From positions 1 to 64,000 of the forward strand of contig DDPY01000054.1 of NCBI GenBank assembly GCA_002342415.1: DNA of 64,000 nucleotides, in the 5' to 3' direction. The translations under genes and the position numbers were made by a program. The notes below the pieces were generated by a model. It saw only the letters and a list, made by a program, of their open reading frames with translations, was not told the DNA's origin and made no database searches. Source of the DNA: Prevotella sp. UBA2456. GTDB lineage: Bacteria > Bacteroidota > Bacteroidia > Bacteroidales > Bacteroidaceae. This document shows, piece after piece, positions 33,887 to 42,612 of the stretch (positions are counted from its first letter, which is position 1; every line of letters begins with the position of its first letter).

Positions 33887-35725
33887 TTACTTGGCTGCGT
33901 TCTCGGCATCGATGGCCTTAATCTTGTCGCGCACCAGCTGAACTTCATCCTTCAGCTTCTGTACCTTGCGGTTCATCTCGTCGATGAGGCTGTTGCCCTT
34001 CTTGCTGGAGGCATTGAGGAAACCGAGGTTGTTCTCGTAGGTCTGTACTTCCTGCTTCAGCTGCTCATACTGGCGCATGAGTCGAGCACGCTCGTTGTCC
34101 AGCGCATCGCCTCCACGCTCTGCCACCTGGCGGAGGTTGTCCTTGAACTTGCTGAGGCGGCGCTTGGCCACGGTGATGTTCATATCCTTGTAGAGCTGGT
34201 CGAGCACGGCATGGTATTCCTCGTAGAGCTTATCCTTCTCCTTGAAGGGCACATGACCGACGGCCTGATATTCCTCCACGAGCTTCTGTACGCGCTCCTG
34301 AAGGTTTTCTCCTGCTTCTTCGGCAGCGGCTTTCAGCTGGGCTATGATGTCGCGCTTCTTCTCCAGATTGTCGCGCTCTTCGTTGCGGGTGCCGGCTCCG
34401 GCGGCATTGCGGGCTTCGAAGAACTTGTTGCAGGCTCCGAGGAACTCGTCCCAGAGCTGGTCGCCGATGCGCTTGGGTACCATGCCGATGGTCTTCCACT
34501 CCTTCTGCAGGTTGATAAGTTTGTCGGAGGTCGACTTCCAGTCGGTGGAGTCTTGCAGGGCCTTGGCTTTCTCAATGAGGGCGCGCTTCTTGTCGGCATT
34601 GACCTTGAACTGCTCCTTGAGGTCCTTGAAGAACTCGGCTTTGCGACCGAAGAAGTCGTCGCAGGCTGCACGGAAACGCTCGAAGATCTTGACGTTCATC
34701 TTCTGTGGGGCAAAGCCAATGGTCTTCCATTCTGCCTGCAGGTCGATAATCTGCTTGGTGTGGCGCTCCCAGTCGGCACTGCCTTTATTCTCTTCGGCCG
34801 CGATGGCCTCTACTTTCTCGCAGAGGACGGTCTTCTTGGCCAGGTTCTCTTCCTCCTTGGCACGCAAGCCTTCGAAGTGTTGCTGGAAGCGCTTGTTGAT
34901 GATGGTGGAGGCTGCTTTGAAGCGGTTCCATATCTCCTCGCGCAGCTCCTTGCTGACGGGACCTGTCTCGCGGTATTCCTGATGCAGCTTCTGCAGCTGA
35001 TGGAATGCGCTGATGACATCGGCCTCCTCGGCCAGCTTCTCTGCTGCCTCGCAGAGCTTGGTCTTCATCTCAAGGTTCTTCTTGAAATCGTATTCGCGGG
35101 CCTCGCTGTTCAGCTTCAGCAGGTCGTAGAACTGCTCGACATAGAGCTGATAGTTGCGCCAGAGTTCGTTGGCTCGCTCTGCCGGGACATTCTTGATTTC
35201 TCTCCATTCCTCCTGCAGCGCCTTGAATTCCTTATAGGATTTGTTTGCTTCTTCGGGCGAGGTGACCATTGCCTTGATCTTCTCGATGATGTCGAGCTTC
35301 TTCTGCAGGTTCTCCTGCTTCTCCTGCTCAAGCTCCTTGAACAGCTGCTGCCGCTTCTCCTTGATGAGCACCATTTCTGCCTTGAAGGCTTCTTCGTCGC
35401 TGTCGGGAGTAATCTGATATTGCTCAGGATCGCCGCCGCCGTCGATATACTCTTTCAGCTTGGCTTCGCGCTCGGCAATGTGCAACTTGTAGAAGCAGGT
35501 CTTCAGATAGTCTATCTCTTCCTTTTGCGGGGCATCCTCGCTATGGGCTATTTCGCGCACGCGGTCCAGCACCTCTTTCTTGGTGGTGTACTGTTTGCGC
35601 TCTGGCTCGACAGCCTCTTTTGCGGTTGTCTCCGGTTCGGTAGTCTGTAACTGGTCTACTGTCTGCTCTACGTTCTGTTCAACGTTTTGCTCCTCGATGG
35701 GAGTGTTTACTTGAGAGTCCATCAT
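33887..35725 (-). CDS. DUF349 coiled-coil protein
   Basis: A 612-aa, highly charged, almost wholly helical cytoplasmic protein made of DUF349 repeats (units such as LQEEWREIKNVPAERANELW, LQAEWKTIGFAPQKMNVKIF and LQKEWKTIGMVPKRIGDQLW). The first ~60 residues are acidic and low in complexity (NVEQNVEQTVDQ). DUF349 proteins are conserved in Bacteroidetes; the function is not established. It has its own promoter and no operon partner. Confidence 0.85.
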   Translation of the reverse strand: MMDSQVNTPIEEQNVEQNVEQTVDQLQTTEPETTAKEAVEPERKQYTTKKEVLDRVREIAHSEDAPQKEEIDYLKTCFYKLHIAEREAKLKEYIDGGGDPEQYQITPDSDEEAFKAEMVLIKEKRQQLFKELEQEKQENLQKKLDIIEKIKAMVTSPEEANKSYKEFKALQEEWREIKNVPAERANELWRNYQLYVEQFYDLLKLNSEAREYDFKKNLEMKTKLCEAAEKLAEEADVISAFHQLQKLHQEYRETGPVSKELREEIWNRFKAASTIINKRFQQHFEGLRAKEEENLAKKTVLCEKVEAIAAEENKGSADWERHTKQIIDLQAEWKTIGFAPQKMNVKIFERFRAACDDFFGRKAEFFKDLKEQFKVNADKKRALIEKAKALQDSTDWKSTSDKLINLQKEWKTIGMVPKRIGDQLWDEFLGACNKFFEARNAAGAGTRNEERDNLEKKRDIIAQLKAAAEEAGENLQERVQKLVEEYQAVGHVPFKEKDKLYEEYHAVLDQLYKDMNITVAKRRLSKFKDNLRQVAERGGDALDNERARLMRQYEQLKQEVQTYENNLGFLNASSKKGNSLIDEMNRKVQKLKDEVQLVRDKIKAIDAENAAK

Positions 35726-35769
35726 CTTGATAGTTTTAGTGAATGATAGGGTTGTTCATACAAATCAGG

Positions 35770-35778
35770 GCAAAGATA
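35770..35778 (-). promoter_or_regulatory. Promoter of DUF349 gene (-7 element)
   Basis: Minus-strand TATCTTTGC, 45 bases before the ATG. Confidence 0.75.
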
Positions 35779-35822
35779 GGTAAAATTTTCGAAATGACCT
35801 AATTTTTTTTAAGAAAAGTGAA

Positions 35823-36749
35823 TTAAATCAGCCGTTTGTGCCTGAAAACGAGCAGTGAGATGACGGAAATGCCTACCGAAAGTATGATGGCAATGATGAA
35901 TCCTACGGGACTGTTTTCCATGCCGTTGATGAGATTCATGCCAAAGAATGAGGCCACCAGCGTGGGCAGCATCAGAATGATGGTGACCGACGTGAGCGTA
36001 CGCATGATGGTGTTCATATTGTTGTTGATGATAGACTGGTAGGTGTCCATGGTCGATTCCAGGATGTTGGAGTAGATGCTGGTGGTCTCGCGGGCCTGGG
36101 TCATCTCGATGTTGACATCTTCGATGAGGTCGGCATCCAGTTCGTCTATCTGGAGCTTGAACTTCAGCTTGGACAGCAGGGTCTCGTTGCCTCGGATGGA
36201 GGTATTGAAATAGGTGAGCGAGTCCTGCAGGCGCGACAGTCCGATGAGCGACTCGTTGTTCACCTCGCGGTCCAGGTTGCGCTTAGCCTTGTCAATGAGC
36301 ATGGAAATCTGCTTCAGGCGCTTCAGATACCATACTGCCGACGAGAGGAACAGGCGGAAAATCATATCGACATAGTCGGTGAAGCCCACACCGCGCTTCT
36401 GCTGATACGAAACGAAGTCGATCATCATGTTCGTTTCGTAGTAGCATACCGTGATGGTGACATCGCGCTTGTGGATGATGCCTAATGGAATAGTGGTATA
36501 GGGAGTTCGCGACCGCACTTCTTTGACATAGGGTATGCGGAGGATGATGAGCATCCATCCGTCATCGTACTCATAGCGTGCACGCTCGTCGGTATCGCTG
36601 ATGTCGGAAAGAAAGTAGTCGGGAATCTTGTACTCCTCTTCCAGCATCTGCTGGTCTTCTTCTGTCGGACACGTCATTTGTATCCAACAATTGGGCTGCC
36701 ATTCGTCTATTTGGCTCAGCCCGCCTTGGGTGTTCCAATATGTCTTCAT
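35823..36749 (-). CDS. corA: CorA family Mg2+ channel
   Basis: A 308-aa inner-membrane divalent cation channel. The long cytoplasmic helical domain ends in two membrane segments with the signature FFGMNLINGMENSP between them (GMN at about 269), and a short basic tail (FRHKRLI). The GMN motif defines CorA; the loop MENSP is a common variant of MPE. Mg2+ is the likely ion, although other divalent ions cannot be excluded. Confidence 0.92.
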   Translation of the reverse strand: MKTYWNTQGGLSQIDEWQPNCWIQMTCPTEEDQQMLEEEYKIPDYFLSDISDTDERARYEYDDGWMLIILRIPYVKEVRSRTPYTTIPLGIIHKRDVTITVCYYETNMMIDFVSYQQKRGVGFTDYVDMIFRLFLSSAVWYLKRLKQISMLIDKAKRNLDREVNNESLIGLSRLQDSLTYFNTSIRGNETLLSKLKFKLQIDELDADLIEDVNIEMTQARETTSIYSNILESTMDTYQSIINNNMNTIMRTLTSVTIILMLPTLVASFFGMNLINGMENSPVGFIIAIILSVGISVISLLVFRHKRLI

Positions 36750-36759
36750 TTTGCTAATC

Positions 36760-37060
36760 CTTTTTTTAATGCATAATGCTTAATGCATAATCATTGCGGC
36801 AAAGGGATTAGCAGCCTTGCCACTTGTCCCCCGCCATTACGAATTGTAATTTTCCGCCGGGTAATCGTCCATAATTTATTGATAAATTGGTTATTCGCCT
36901 GCAAAGGTAATAAAAAAAAGTGAAAAGCGAAGAGTGTGGAGGGAAAAATTTGCTACCGCACAAGTAATTCACTGATTTTTTCCCATCTGAATATGACAAC
37001 TACGAATTCCACAAATTCCGCAAATTCGTGAAATTCGTGGAATTCGTAGTCGAAAACGCC
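36760..37060. other. corA/pepD gap
   Basis: No gene. It holds a TAATGCATAATGCTTAATGC repeat (36769-36793), the corA -7 element (minus TACCTTTGC, 36901-36909) and a long palindrome at 37001-37050. Confidence 0.7.
37001..37050. repeat. Palindromic AATTCGTGG repeat after pepD
   Basis: ACTACGAATTCCACAAATTC pairs with AATTCGTGGAATTCGTAGT, giving a ~20-bp stem. It is 10 bases past the pepD stop and may also end its transcript. Confidence 0.8.
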
Positions 37061-38521
37061 TCACTTACAAGGAGCATCCTCGAGGGTTTTCTTCAGTAGC
37101 TCCCAGAAGGGCTCTACGGTTTCGATGAGGGCACGCTCTGAGGTGGTGTGAGGCGACTTCATCGTGGGACCGAGGCTGACGACGTCCAAATGCGGATACT
37201 TGCCCAGGATGACTGAACACTCCAATCCGGCATGGTCTACTTGGATGATGCCGTCCTTGCCGAATAGTTCCTTGTATTCCTTCAGCAGCAGGTGCAGAAT
37301 CTCCGAGTCGGGATTGGGATCCCATCCTCCGTAAGAACCGCTGGTCTCCACCTTCATGCCTGCCATTGAGAAGCAGCTTTCCAGCATGGTGGCTACGTAG
37401 TCTTTCATGTCCTCGCGGCTGGAACGGGCCAGAATCTTGATGGCGGCATGTCCGCCTTCGATATTGATGATGGCAAGATTCGACGAGGTTTCTACCACGC
37501 TGGGGTAGGCAGGAATATAGCGGATAACGCCATCGTGGCAGGCGAAGATGGCATCAATCAGGTTGTCCTGAATCTCTACGGGCACTTCCTTGGCGGGTGT
37601 GGTTACTTCCTCTACAAGGACTTCGATGCCCTGTGGCTCAATTAGCTTAAACTCGTCGTTGAAGGTCTCTTTCCACTCTTCGGCCATTTCCTTCAGAGCG
37701 GCAATGTTCTCTTTGGGCAGCGTTAGCACGGCCTCGGCCTTGAAGGGAATGGCGTTGCGCATATTGCCACCGTTCCATGATGCCAAACGGGCTTCCGTCT
37801 CGCTGATAGCCTCACGGACAATCTGCACCAGCAGTTTGTTGGCATTGCCGCGGCCCTCGTTGATTTCCAGACCGCTGTGTCCGCCGCGCAGGTTCTTCAC
37901 CGTTACACGTATGGCAGCATCCTCGGCATCGGTGTCTGCCTCCTGATAGTCCAGTGTTGCAGTTACGTCAATACCACCGGCACTACCGATGACAAACTTA
38001 CCCCAATGCTCAGAGTCGAGGTTCAGCAGGATGTCGCCCTGCAACTCGCCCTCTGGCAGCTCGTTGGCACCAAACATTCCCGTCTCCTCGTCGCGGGTGA
38101 TGAGGGCATCGATGGGACCGTGTTTCAGCGTCTTGTCCTCCATCACCGACATGATGGCGGCCACGCCCAGGCCGTTGTCAGCACCCAGCGTAGTGCCCTT
38201 GGCCTTTACCCACTCGCCGTCAATCCATGGCTCTATGGGGTCTGTCTCGAAGTGATGGGTTGACTCTGGTGTCTTCTGAGGCACCATGTCCATGTGAGCC
38301 TGCAGGATGATACCCTTGCGGTTCTCCATACCCGGTGTGGCAGGTTTGCGCATCACGATATTGCCGGCGGGGTCCTTGAAGGCCTCTACGTCAGCCTGCT
38401 TGCCGAAGTCGAGTAGGAACTGCTGAATTTTCTCGAGATGTCCGCTCGGACGCGGAACTTGTGTGAGTGCATAGAAGTTTTTCCAGATGCACTTGGGGGT
38501 TAGGTTTAGAATTTCGTTCAT
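37061..38521 (-). CDS. pepD: Aminoacyl-histidine dipeptidase
   Basis: A 486-aa M20-family metallopeptidase that cleaves Xaa-His dipeptides. Zinc-ligand motifs LQAHMDMVPQK (about 79), TLGADNGLGVAA (about 113) and RDEETGMFGANEL (about 145) and the C-terminal DHAGLECSV are intact. Cytosolic; no signal peptide. The flippase-like gene lies just upstream, 11 bases away on the same strand, so the two are likely cotranscribed. Confidence 0.94.
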   Translation of the reverse strand: MNEILNLTPKCIWKNFYALTQVPRPSGHLEKIQQFLLDFGKQADVEAFKDPAGNIVMRKPATPGMENRKGIILQAHMDMVPQKTPESTHHFETDPIEPWIDGEWVKAKGTTLGADNGLGVAAIMSVMEDKTLKHGPIDALITRDEETGMFGANELPEGELQGDILLNLDSEHWGKFVIGSAGGIDVTATLDYQEADTDAEDAAIRVTVKNLRGGHSGLEINEGRGNANKLLVQIVREAISETEARLASWNGGNMRNAIPFKAEAVLTLPKENIAALKEMAEEWKETFNDEFKLIEPQGIEVLVEEVTTPAKEVPVEIQDNLIDAIFACHDGVIRYIPAYPSVVETSSNLAIINIEGGHAAIKILARSSREDMKDYVATMLESCFSMAGMKVETSGSYGGWDPNPDSEILHLLLKEYKELFGKDGIIQVDHAGLECSVILGKYPHLDVVSLGPTMKSPHTTSERALIETVEPFWELLKKTLEDAPCK

Positions 38522-38532
38522 TGTATCATTAT

Positions 38533-39519
38533 TTAAGGGTTAGTTCTTATTTTAGTGAAGCTCAGTGCCAGCCAGGCGTAGATGCCTAATAGAACGACGA
38601 GCATGGTCTGGACGGTATGCACGATGAGTACAAAGTAGAGAGCCTGCTCGTCGGCTACACCATAGAGGATGAGCATGGTCTTGACGGCAAAATGCCAGGG
38701 ACCGGCACCGTTGGGAGTAGGTACGATGACGGCAATGGAACCAACGATAAAGGTCACCAGCGCGCAGCCCAGCCCTAAGTGTGCGGTAAAGTCGAAGCAG
38801 AAGAATGTCAGGTAATAGTGCAGGAAATAGCTCCCCCAGATGGCCAGCGTGTAGACGACGAACAGGGGGATGTTGCGCACTCCCTTCAGCGAGACGACAC
38901 CTTGCCAGATGCCTCTCAGTGTCGCGCGTACCTTATTATATATAGACAGCTTGCGAAGCAGGAAGTGCAGCAGGATGAGGATGGCGGCTGCACAGATGGC
39001 TACTACCAGATAACCTGTCCACGAGAATCGGTGGAGAATGCCCTCCAAGCTGGTGCCGGTCTTCTGGAAGAAAGTGCCGAAGGTGCTCATCTCCAGCAGC
39101 AGCACCGTCATGGTGATGCCCATCACGAGCAGGGAGTCGATGGCACGCTCGGTGACCACGGTGCCCAGCGCTTTGGGAAACGAGATGTTATCGTAGCGCT
39201 TCAGCACCCCGCAACGGGTGAACTCACCCACACGCGGAATCAGCAGCGAGGTGGCATAGCTCAGGAAGATGCTGTGTACGCTGACCGAGCTGCGCGGATG
39301 CTCGCCCAGTGGCTCCAGTGTCTGCATCCACCGCCATCCGCGAAACGCCTGTGCCAGGATGCCAAAAGGAAACGACAGCAGCATCCATGTCCAGTCCATC
39401 TCCACCGTAGCCACATGGACAATAGTCTGCCAGTCTTCGCCGCGATACATCCAATAGAGGATGCCTGCTCCAAGGAATAGGGGCATCAGTACCTTCAGTA
39501 TGAAATTGCTTATCTTCAT
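38533..39519 (-). CDS. Flippase-like/LPG-synthase-TM (UPF0104) membrane protein
   Basis: A 328-aa polytopic membrane protein with about eight segments. GEFTRCGVLKRYD and PTPNGAGPWHFAVK fit the lysylphosphatidylglycerol synthase membrane domain/flippase-like family, without the synthase domain. It may handle a lipid or glycan; the substrate is unknown. I use the ATG at 39519 (MKISNFILK) because the -7 element lies at 39530-39537, leaving an almost leaderless mRNA. Confidence 0.75.
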   Translation of the reverse strand: MKISNFILKVLMPLFLGAGILYWMYRGEDWQTIVHVATVEMDWTWMLLSFPFGILAQAFRGWRWMQTLEPLGEHPRSSVSVHSIFLSYATSLLIPRVGEFTRCGVLKRYDNISFPKALGTVVTERAIDSLLVMGITMTVLLLEMSTFGTFFQKTGTSLEGILHRFSWTGYLVVAICAAAILILLHFLLRKLSIYNKVRATLRGIWQGVVSLKGVRNIPLFVVYTLAIWGSYFLHYYLTFFCFDFTAHLGLGCALVTFIVGSIAVIVPTPNGAGPWHFAVKTMLILYGVADEQALYFVLIVHTVQTMLVVLLGIYAWLALSFTKIRTNP

Positions 39520-39529
39520 AATGCGTCCA

Positions 39530-39537
39530 CAAAGGTA
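39530..39537 (-). promoter_or_regulatory. Promoter of flippase-like gene (-7 element)
   Basis: Minus-strand TACCTTTG, about 10 bases from the start codon. Confidence 0.7.
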
Positions 39538-39690
39538 CAAAATAATTCATAATTCTTTCTGCTTTATCCTTATTTTTTTGCATCTTTGATACAAATCAAC
39601 GATTGTCGGGAATGGTTGACTGAGGTCAAAGAATGGGCCTTTTTCCGTCGAAAGTGGTCGTTCGGTGCTTGCCATGTCGCAAATAGTTCG

Positions 39691-39699
39691 TACCTTTGC
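39691..39699 (+). promoter_or_regulatory. Promoter of 30-aa peptide (-7 element)
   Basis: TACCTTTGC, 83 bases before the ATG at 39782. Confidence 0.7.
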
Positions 39700-39781
39700 A
39701 TCGTCAAAAGGGAACAAAGAGATGTTCCGACAGACAAAAAAGATTATATAGGATAACAAAAGATTGAGAAAGGAAAAAGTT

Positions 39782-39874
39782 ATGATGTTAACAATGTTTT
39801 CGCTGGTCGTCATGGCCGCTGCAGCCCTTGAGGCTATGTACATTTGCAAGCACGCAAACGTACTTTTAAAGTAA
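39782..39874 (+). CDS. 30-aa hydrophobic peptide
   Basis: MMLTMFSLVVMAAAALEAMY followed by ICKHANVLLK: one membrane-spanning segment and a short basic tail. It lies between its own -7 element and a strong terminator (39904-39932), so it is a separate small transcription unit. It could be a small membrane protein; alternatively the RNA itself is functional. Confidence 0.5.
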   Translation: MMLTMFSLVVMAAAALEAMYICKHANVLLK

Positions 39875-39903
39875 AAAGAGTTTTCTTAGTAAAATATCCA
39901 GAG

Positions 39904-39932
39904 CCGCAGACCCCGAGTCTGCGGTTTTTTTG
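39904..39932 (+). terminator. Terminator after the 30-aa peptide
   Basis: Perfect 8-bp stem CCGCAGAC / GTCTGCGG followed by TTTTTTT. Confidence 0.85.
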
Positions 39933-39933
39933 T

Positions 39934-39942
39934 TATCTTTGC
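39934..39942 (+). promoter_or_regulatory. Promoter of rsmA (-7 element)
   Basis: TATCTTTGC, directly behind the preceding terminator. The transcript would start just before a short open frame (39946-39972). Confidence 0.75.
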
Positions 39943-39945
39943 ACC

Positions 39946-39972
39946 ATGAATCCGAAATACGTGAGCCCATGA
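39946..39972 (+). CDS. Possible 8-codon leader overlapping rsmA start
   Basis: MNPKYVSP then TGA, sharing ATGA with the rsmA start at 39969. It could couple translation; it may also be chance. Confidence 0.3.
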   Translation: MNPKYVSP

Positions 39973-40832
39973 AGCAAGTAAGACCCAAGAAGAATCTCGG
40001 ACAGCATTTCCTGACCGACCTGTCCATAGCCCGTCGTATTGCCGACACGGTAGATGCCTGCCCGGAACTGCCCGTCCTGGAGGTGGGGCCCGGCATGGGT
40101 GTGATGACACAGTATCTGGTGGAGAAGCCCCGTCCGCTGAAGGTGGTAGAGATCGACCGCGAGTCGGTGGCCTACCTCAACGAGCATTTCCCCCGTCTGC
40201 GTGAGAATATCTTAGGCGAGGACTTCCTGCGCATGGATTTGTCCAAGGTGTTCGATGGCCGGCAGTTTGTGTTGACGGGCAACTATCCCTATGATATCTC
40301 CTCGCAGATATTCTTCAAGATGATCGACAATCGCGAGCTGATACCCTGCTGTACGGGAATGATACAGCATGAGGTGGCCCTGCGCATGGCTTCCAAGCCG
40401 GGTAGTAAAGCCTACGGCATCCTTTCCGTGTTGATTCAGGCTTGGTATGATGTCGAATATCTGTTTATGGTCGACGAGACGGTGTTCAATCCGCCTCCTA
40501 AGGTGAAGAGTGCCGTCATCCGTATGACGCGCAATGCCACACAGCACTTAGGATGCGACGAACAGCTGTTCAAGCGCGTGGTGAAGACGGTGTTCAACCA
40601 GCGTCGCAAGATGCTGCGCGTCTCGCTGAAGCAACTGCTATCCGACACTCAACTCTCAACTCTCTCCTCTCAACTGTCAACTGTCAACTCTCAACTGTCA
40701 ACTCTCAACTGTCAACTCTCAACTGTCAACTCTCAACTCTCCCTGACCCTCCGTCCTGAGCAGCTCTCTATCCCCCAGTTTGTAGCGTTGACAAATGGAG
40801 TGGAAAAAGTGCTGTGTTCGACCACAAATTAG
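39969..40832 (+). CDS. rsmA: 16S rRNA dimethyladenosine transferase with repeat insert
   Basis: Dimethylates two adjacent adenosines near the 3' end of 16S rRNA. SAM-binding VLEVGPGMGVMTQYL (about residue 36) and catalytic GNYPYDIS (about 103) are clear; the N-terminus KKNLGQHFLTD is diagnostic. At 287 aa it is slightly longer than usual (~270): about 226-257, in the C-terminal domain, is a tandem SQLSTVNSQLSTLN array from a CTCAACT DNA repeat. The start at 39969 fits the family N-terminus. Confidence 0.95.
   Translation: MKQVRPKKNLGQHFLTDLSIARRIADTVDACPELPVLEVGPGMGVMTQYLVEKPRPLKVVEIDRESVAYLNEHFPRLRENILGEDFLRMDLSKVFDGRQFVLTGNYPYDISSQIFFKMIDNRELIPCCTGMIQHEVALRMASKPGSKAYGILSVLIQAWYDVEYLFMVDETVFNPPPKVKSAVIRMTRNATQHLGCDEQLFKRVVKTVFNQRRKMLRVSLKQLLSDTQLSTLSSQLSTVNSQLSTLNCQLSTVNSQLSLTLRPEQLSIPQFVALTNGVEKVLCSTTN
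40648..40740 (+). repeat. CTCAACT tandem array inside rsmA
   Basis: About nine units of CTCAACTGT/CTCAACTCT, in frame. The related purF copy is at 8047-8080. Confidence 0.9.
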
Positions 40833-40872
40833 GTGTGTTCGCGCACAATCGGTTGATTTACGTCAAGAATAG

Positions 40873-40903
40873 GCCCCTTTTTTCATCAAAGAAGGGGCTT
40901 TTT
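40873..40903 (+). terminator. Terminator of rsmA
   Basis: GCCCCTT / AAGGGGC stem followed by TTTTT. Confidence 0.75.
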
Positions 40904-40927
40904 GCTACAACATTCCGAAAATCATCG

Positions 40928-41087
40928 TACCTTTGCATCGTCTTCAAGAGAGAAAGTTAGTATATAAGGTAAAAGTTTTCAGGAAAAGCACAGACGTCGT
41001 GAGACGTTCTTTTTCATAAGAATAGGTTTTTAGTTATTGATAGTTGGAGATACAGCCCACGGGTGGGAAACCCGAGTGCTGTATCTC
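40928..41087 (+). ncRNA. Candidate small RNA between rsmA and MATE gene
   Basis: A -7 element TACCTTTGC (40928-40936) begins a unit of about 150 bases with no convincing frame. It contains a small hairpin (GACGTCGTGAGACGTC, about 40992-41007) and ends in a hairpin GAGATACAGC / GCTGTATCTC (41047-41087). The end hairpin may also serve the convergent MATE gene. Confidence 0.45.
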
Positions 41088-41120
41088 TTACTTTATTTCC
41101 CACAATCTCCCAAGATTCAC

Positions 41121-42545
41121 TTACTTCAGCTTCTTCATCCAGCCTCCATGGAAGAGGCGGACGAGGAAGATGAGTCCGCGGAAGGTGAGTTCGATGGCCA
41201 TAGCGGTCCATACACCAGGCAGTCCGTAAGCAGTAGCCAGCAGGGCAGCCAGTGTCAGACGGACACCCCACATGCTGAACAGACTCATGATGGCTGGCTT
41301 CAGCGTGTCGCCGGCACCCACGAAGATGCCGTTGCAGACGATGGCTGCTGCAAACATGGGTTCTGCATAGGCTTCGATGCGCAGACACTCCGTACCCATG
41401 CGGATGATGTCGTCGACAGGTGTCAGCACCGACATCAGCTCTGGAGCGAATACCCACATCAGTACTCCCATCAGGGTCATCACGCCAATGCCTAATGCTG
41501 TCGACATGCGGGCAAATGATTGTGTGAGCAGACGCTTGCCGGCTCCGAAACTCTGGCCTACCAGCGTGGTAGCTGCCTCGGCAATGCCGTAGCCGGGCAT
41601 GTAGCAGAGGCTCTCGACGGTGATACCTAATGAGTGGGCGGCAATCGCAATGGTGCCCAAAGGGGCCACGATGAGCGTGCTCACCACCTGTGCTCCACCC
41701 ATGAGCATGTGCTGCACACCCATAGGTGCTCCAATCTTTACGGCCATATTCACCACGTCTCTCTTAGGACGGAAGTTTTGCCAGCTATTCTCCCTTCTCT
41801 CTCCTCCTTCCTCACTCCTCTTTCCATTCTCCTCTCTCCTCTTAAATATCCCCAGTATGTCCGAGCGATAGAGCAGGAAGTAGAGCATCAGTGTTGCTGT
41901 GACGAGCATGGCCATACCTGTTCCGATGGCGGCTCCCGCCACTCCAAGCTTCAGGATATAGATAAACAGGTAGTTGAAAGCCACGTCCATGATGCACATC
42001 AGGATGTTGAGTGCGGACGGAATCTTCATATTGCCCGAGCATTTCAGCATCGAGCCTGCCAGACCCTCCATCTGAAAGAAGATGCCACAGCCGGCAAAGA
42101 TGGCAAAGTAGAGGGTGGCATCATGGGCAATCTCTGCCGAGCCTCCCAGCCAGTAGGGTAGGAAAGGGCTGATGAGCAAGGCAATGAGCGAGATGGAGAC
42201 GGCCCATATCATGCAGCATACCATCGACTGTCGGAGTACGCGGCGGGCACGCTCGAAGTCGTTGGCACCGATGGAGTGGGCCACCTGTACGGAGAATCCC
42301 ATGTTAGCCGCCGAGGCCAGTCCGCCCAGCAGCCATCCTGTGGTTTCCACCAGTCCGATGGCTGCCGAGGCTCGCGCACCTAAGTGTCCAACCATCGAGG
42401 CATCGATGAAGAACATGATGGTGGCAGATATCTGTGCCAATATGGACGGAATACTCAGGCTGATGATCAGCCTGAGTTTCTCGCCTTGTGTCATCTCACG
42501 CCCCTCGCGGATGTAAGACAGGAGGTCGGTGCTTGCTTTTTTCAA
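41121..42545 (-). CDS. MATE family efflux transporter
   Basis: A 474-aa inner-membrane multidrug/toxin exporter with 12 hydrophobic segments in two halves; IPSILAQISATIMFFIDASM and the second-half PMGVQHMLMGGAQVV are typical MATE starts. The substrate is unknown. The loop between the halves (about 234-254) holds a charged insert (KRREENGKRSEEGGERRENS) from a GAGGAGAG-type repeat related to the copies in asnB and pyrG. Confidence 0.92.
   Translation of the reverse strand: MKKASTDLLSYIREGREMTQGEKLRLIISLSIPSILAQISATIMFFIDASMVGHLGARASAAIGLVETTGWLLGGLASAANMGFSVQVAHSIGANDFERARRVLRQSMVCCMIWAVSISLIALLISPFLPYWLGGSAEIAHDATLYFAIFAGCGIFFQMEGLAGSMLKCSGNMKIPSALNILMCIMDVAFNYLFIYILKLGVAGAAIGTGMAMLVTATLMLYFLLYRSDILGIFKRREENGKRSEEGGERRENSWQNFRPKRDVVNMAVKIGAPMGVQHMLMGGAQVVSTLIVAPLGTIAIAAHSLGITVESLCYMPGYGIAEAATTLVGQSFGAGKRLLTQSFARMSTALGIGVMTLMGVLMWVFAPELMSVLTPVDDIIRMGTECLRIEAYAEPMFAAAIVCNGIFVGAGDTLKPAIMSLFSMWGVRLTLAALLATAYGLPGVWTAMAIELTFRGLIFLVRLFHGGWMKKLK
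41783..41845 (-). repeat. GAGGAGAG-type repeat inside the MATE gene
   Basis: TTCTCCCTTCTCTCTCCTCC and CCATTCTCCTCTCTCCTCTT units; in frame. Confidence 0.7.
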
Positions 42546-42555
42546 ATCTTTTTTC

Positions 42556-42612
42556 TTGGGATTTCGATATGTCGATATGTCGAGATTTCGATGTGTCGAG
42601 ATGTCGATGTTT
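42556..42612. repeat. CGATATGT/CGAGATTT tandem repeat
   Basis: TCGATATGTCGATATGTCGA and variants fill the gap between the alpha-galactosidase stop and the MATE start. Confidence 0.75.

Noticed and set aside
34211..35650. 479-codon plus-strand frame opposite the DUF349 gene
   Set aside because: Leu-rich antisense of a charged coiled-coil gene; no start context, no domain.
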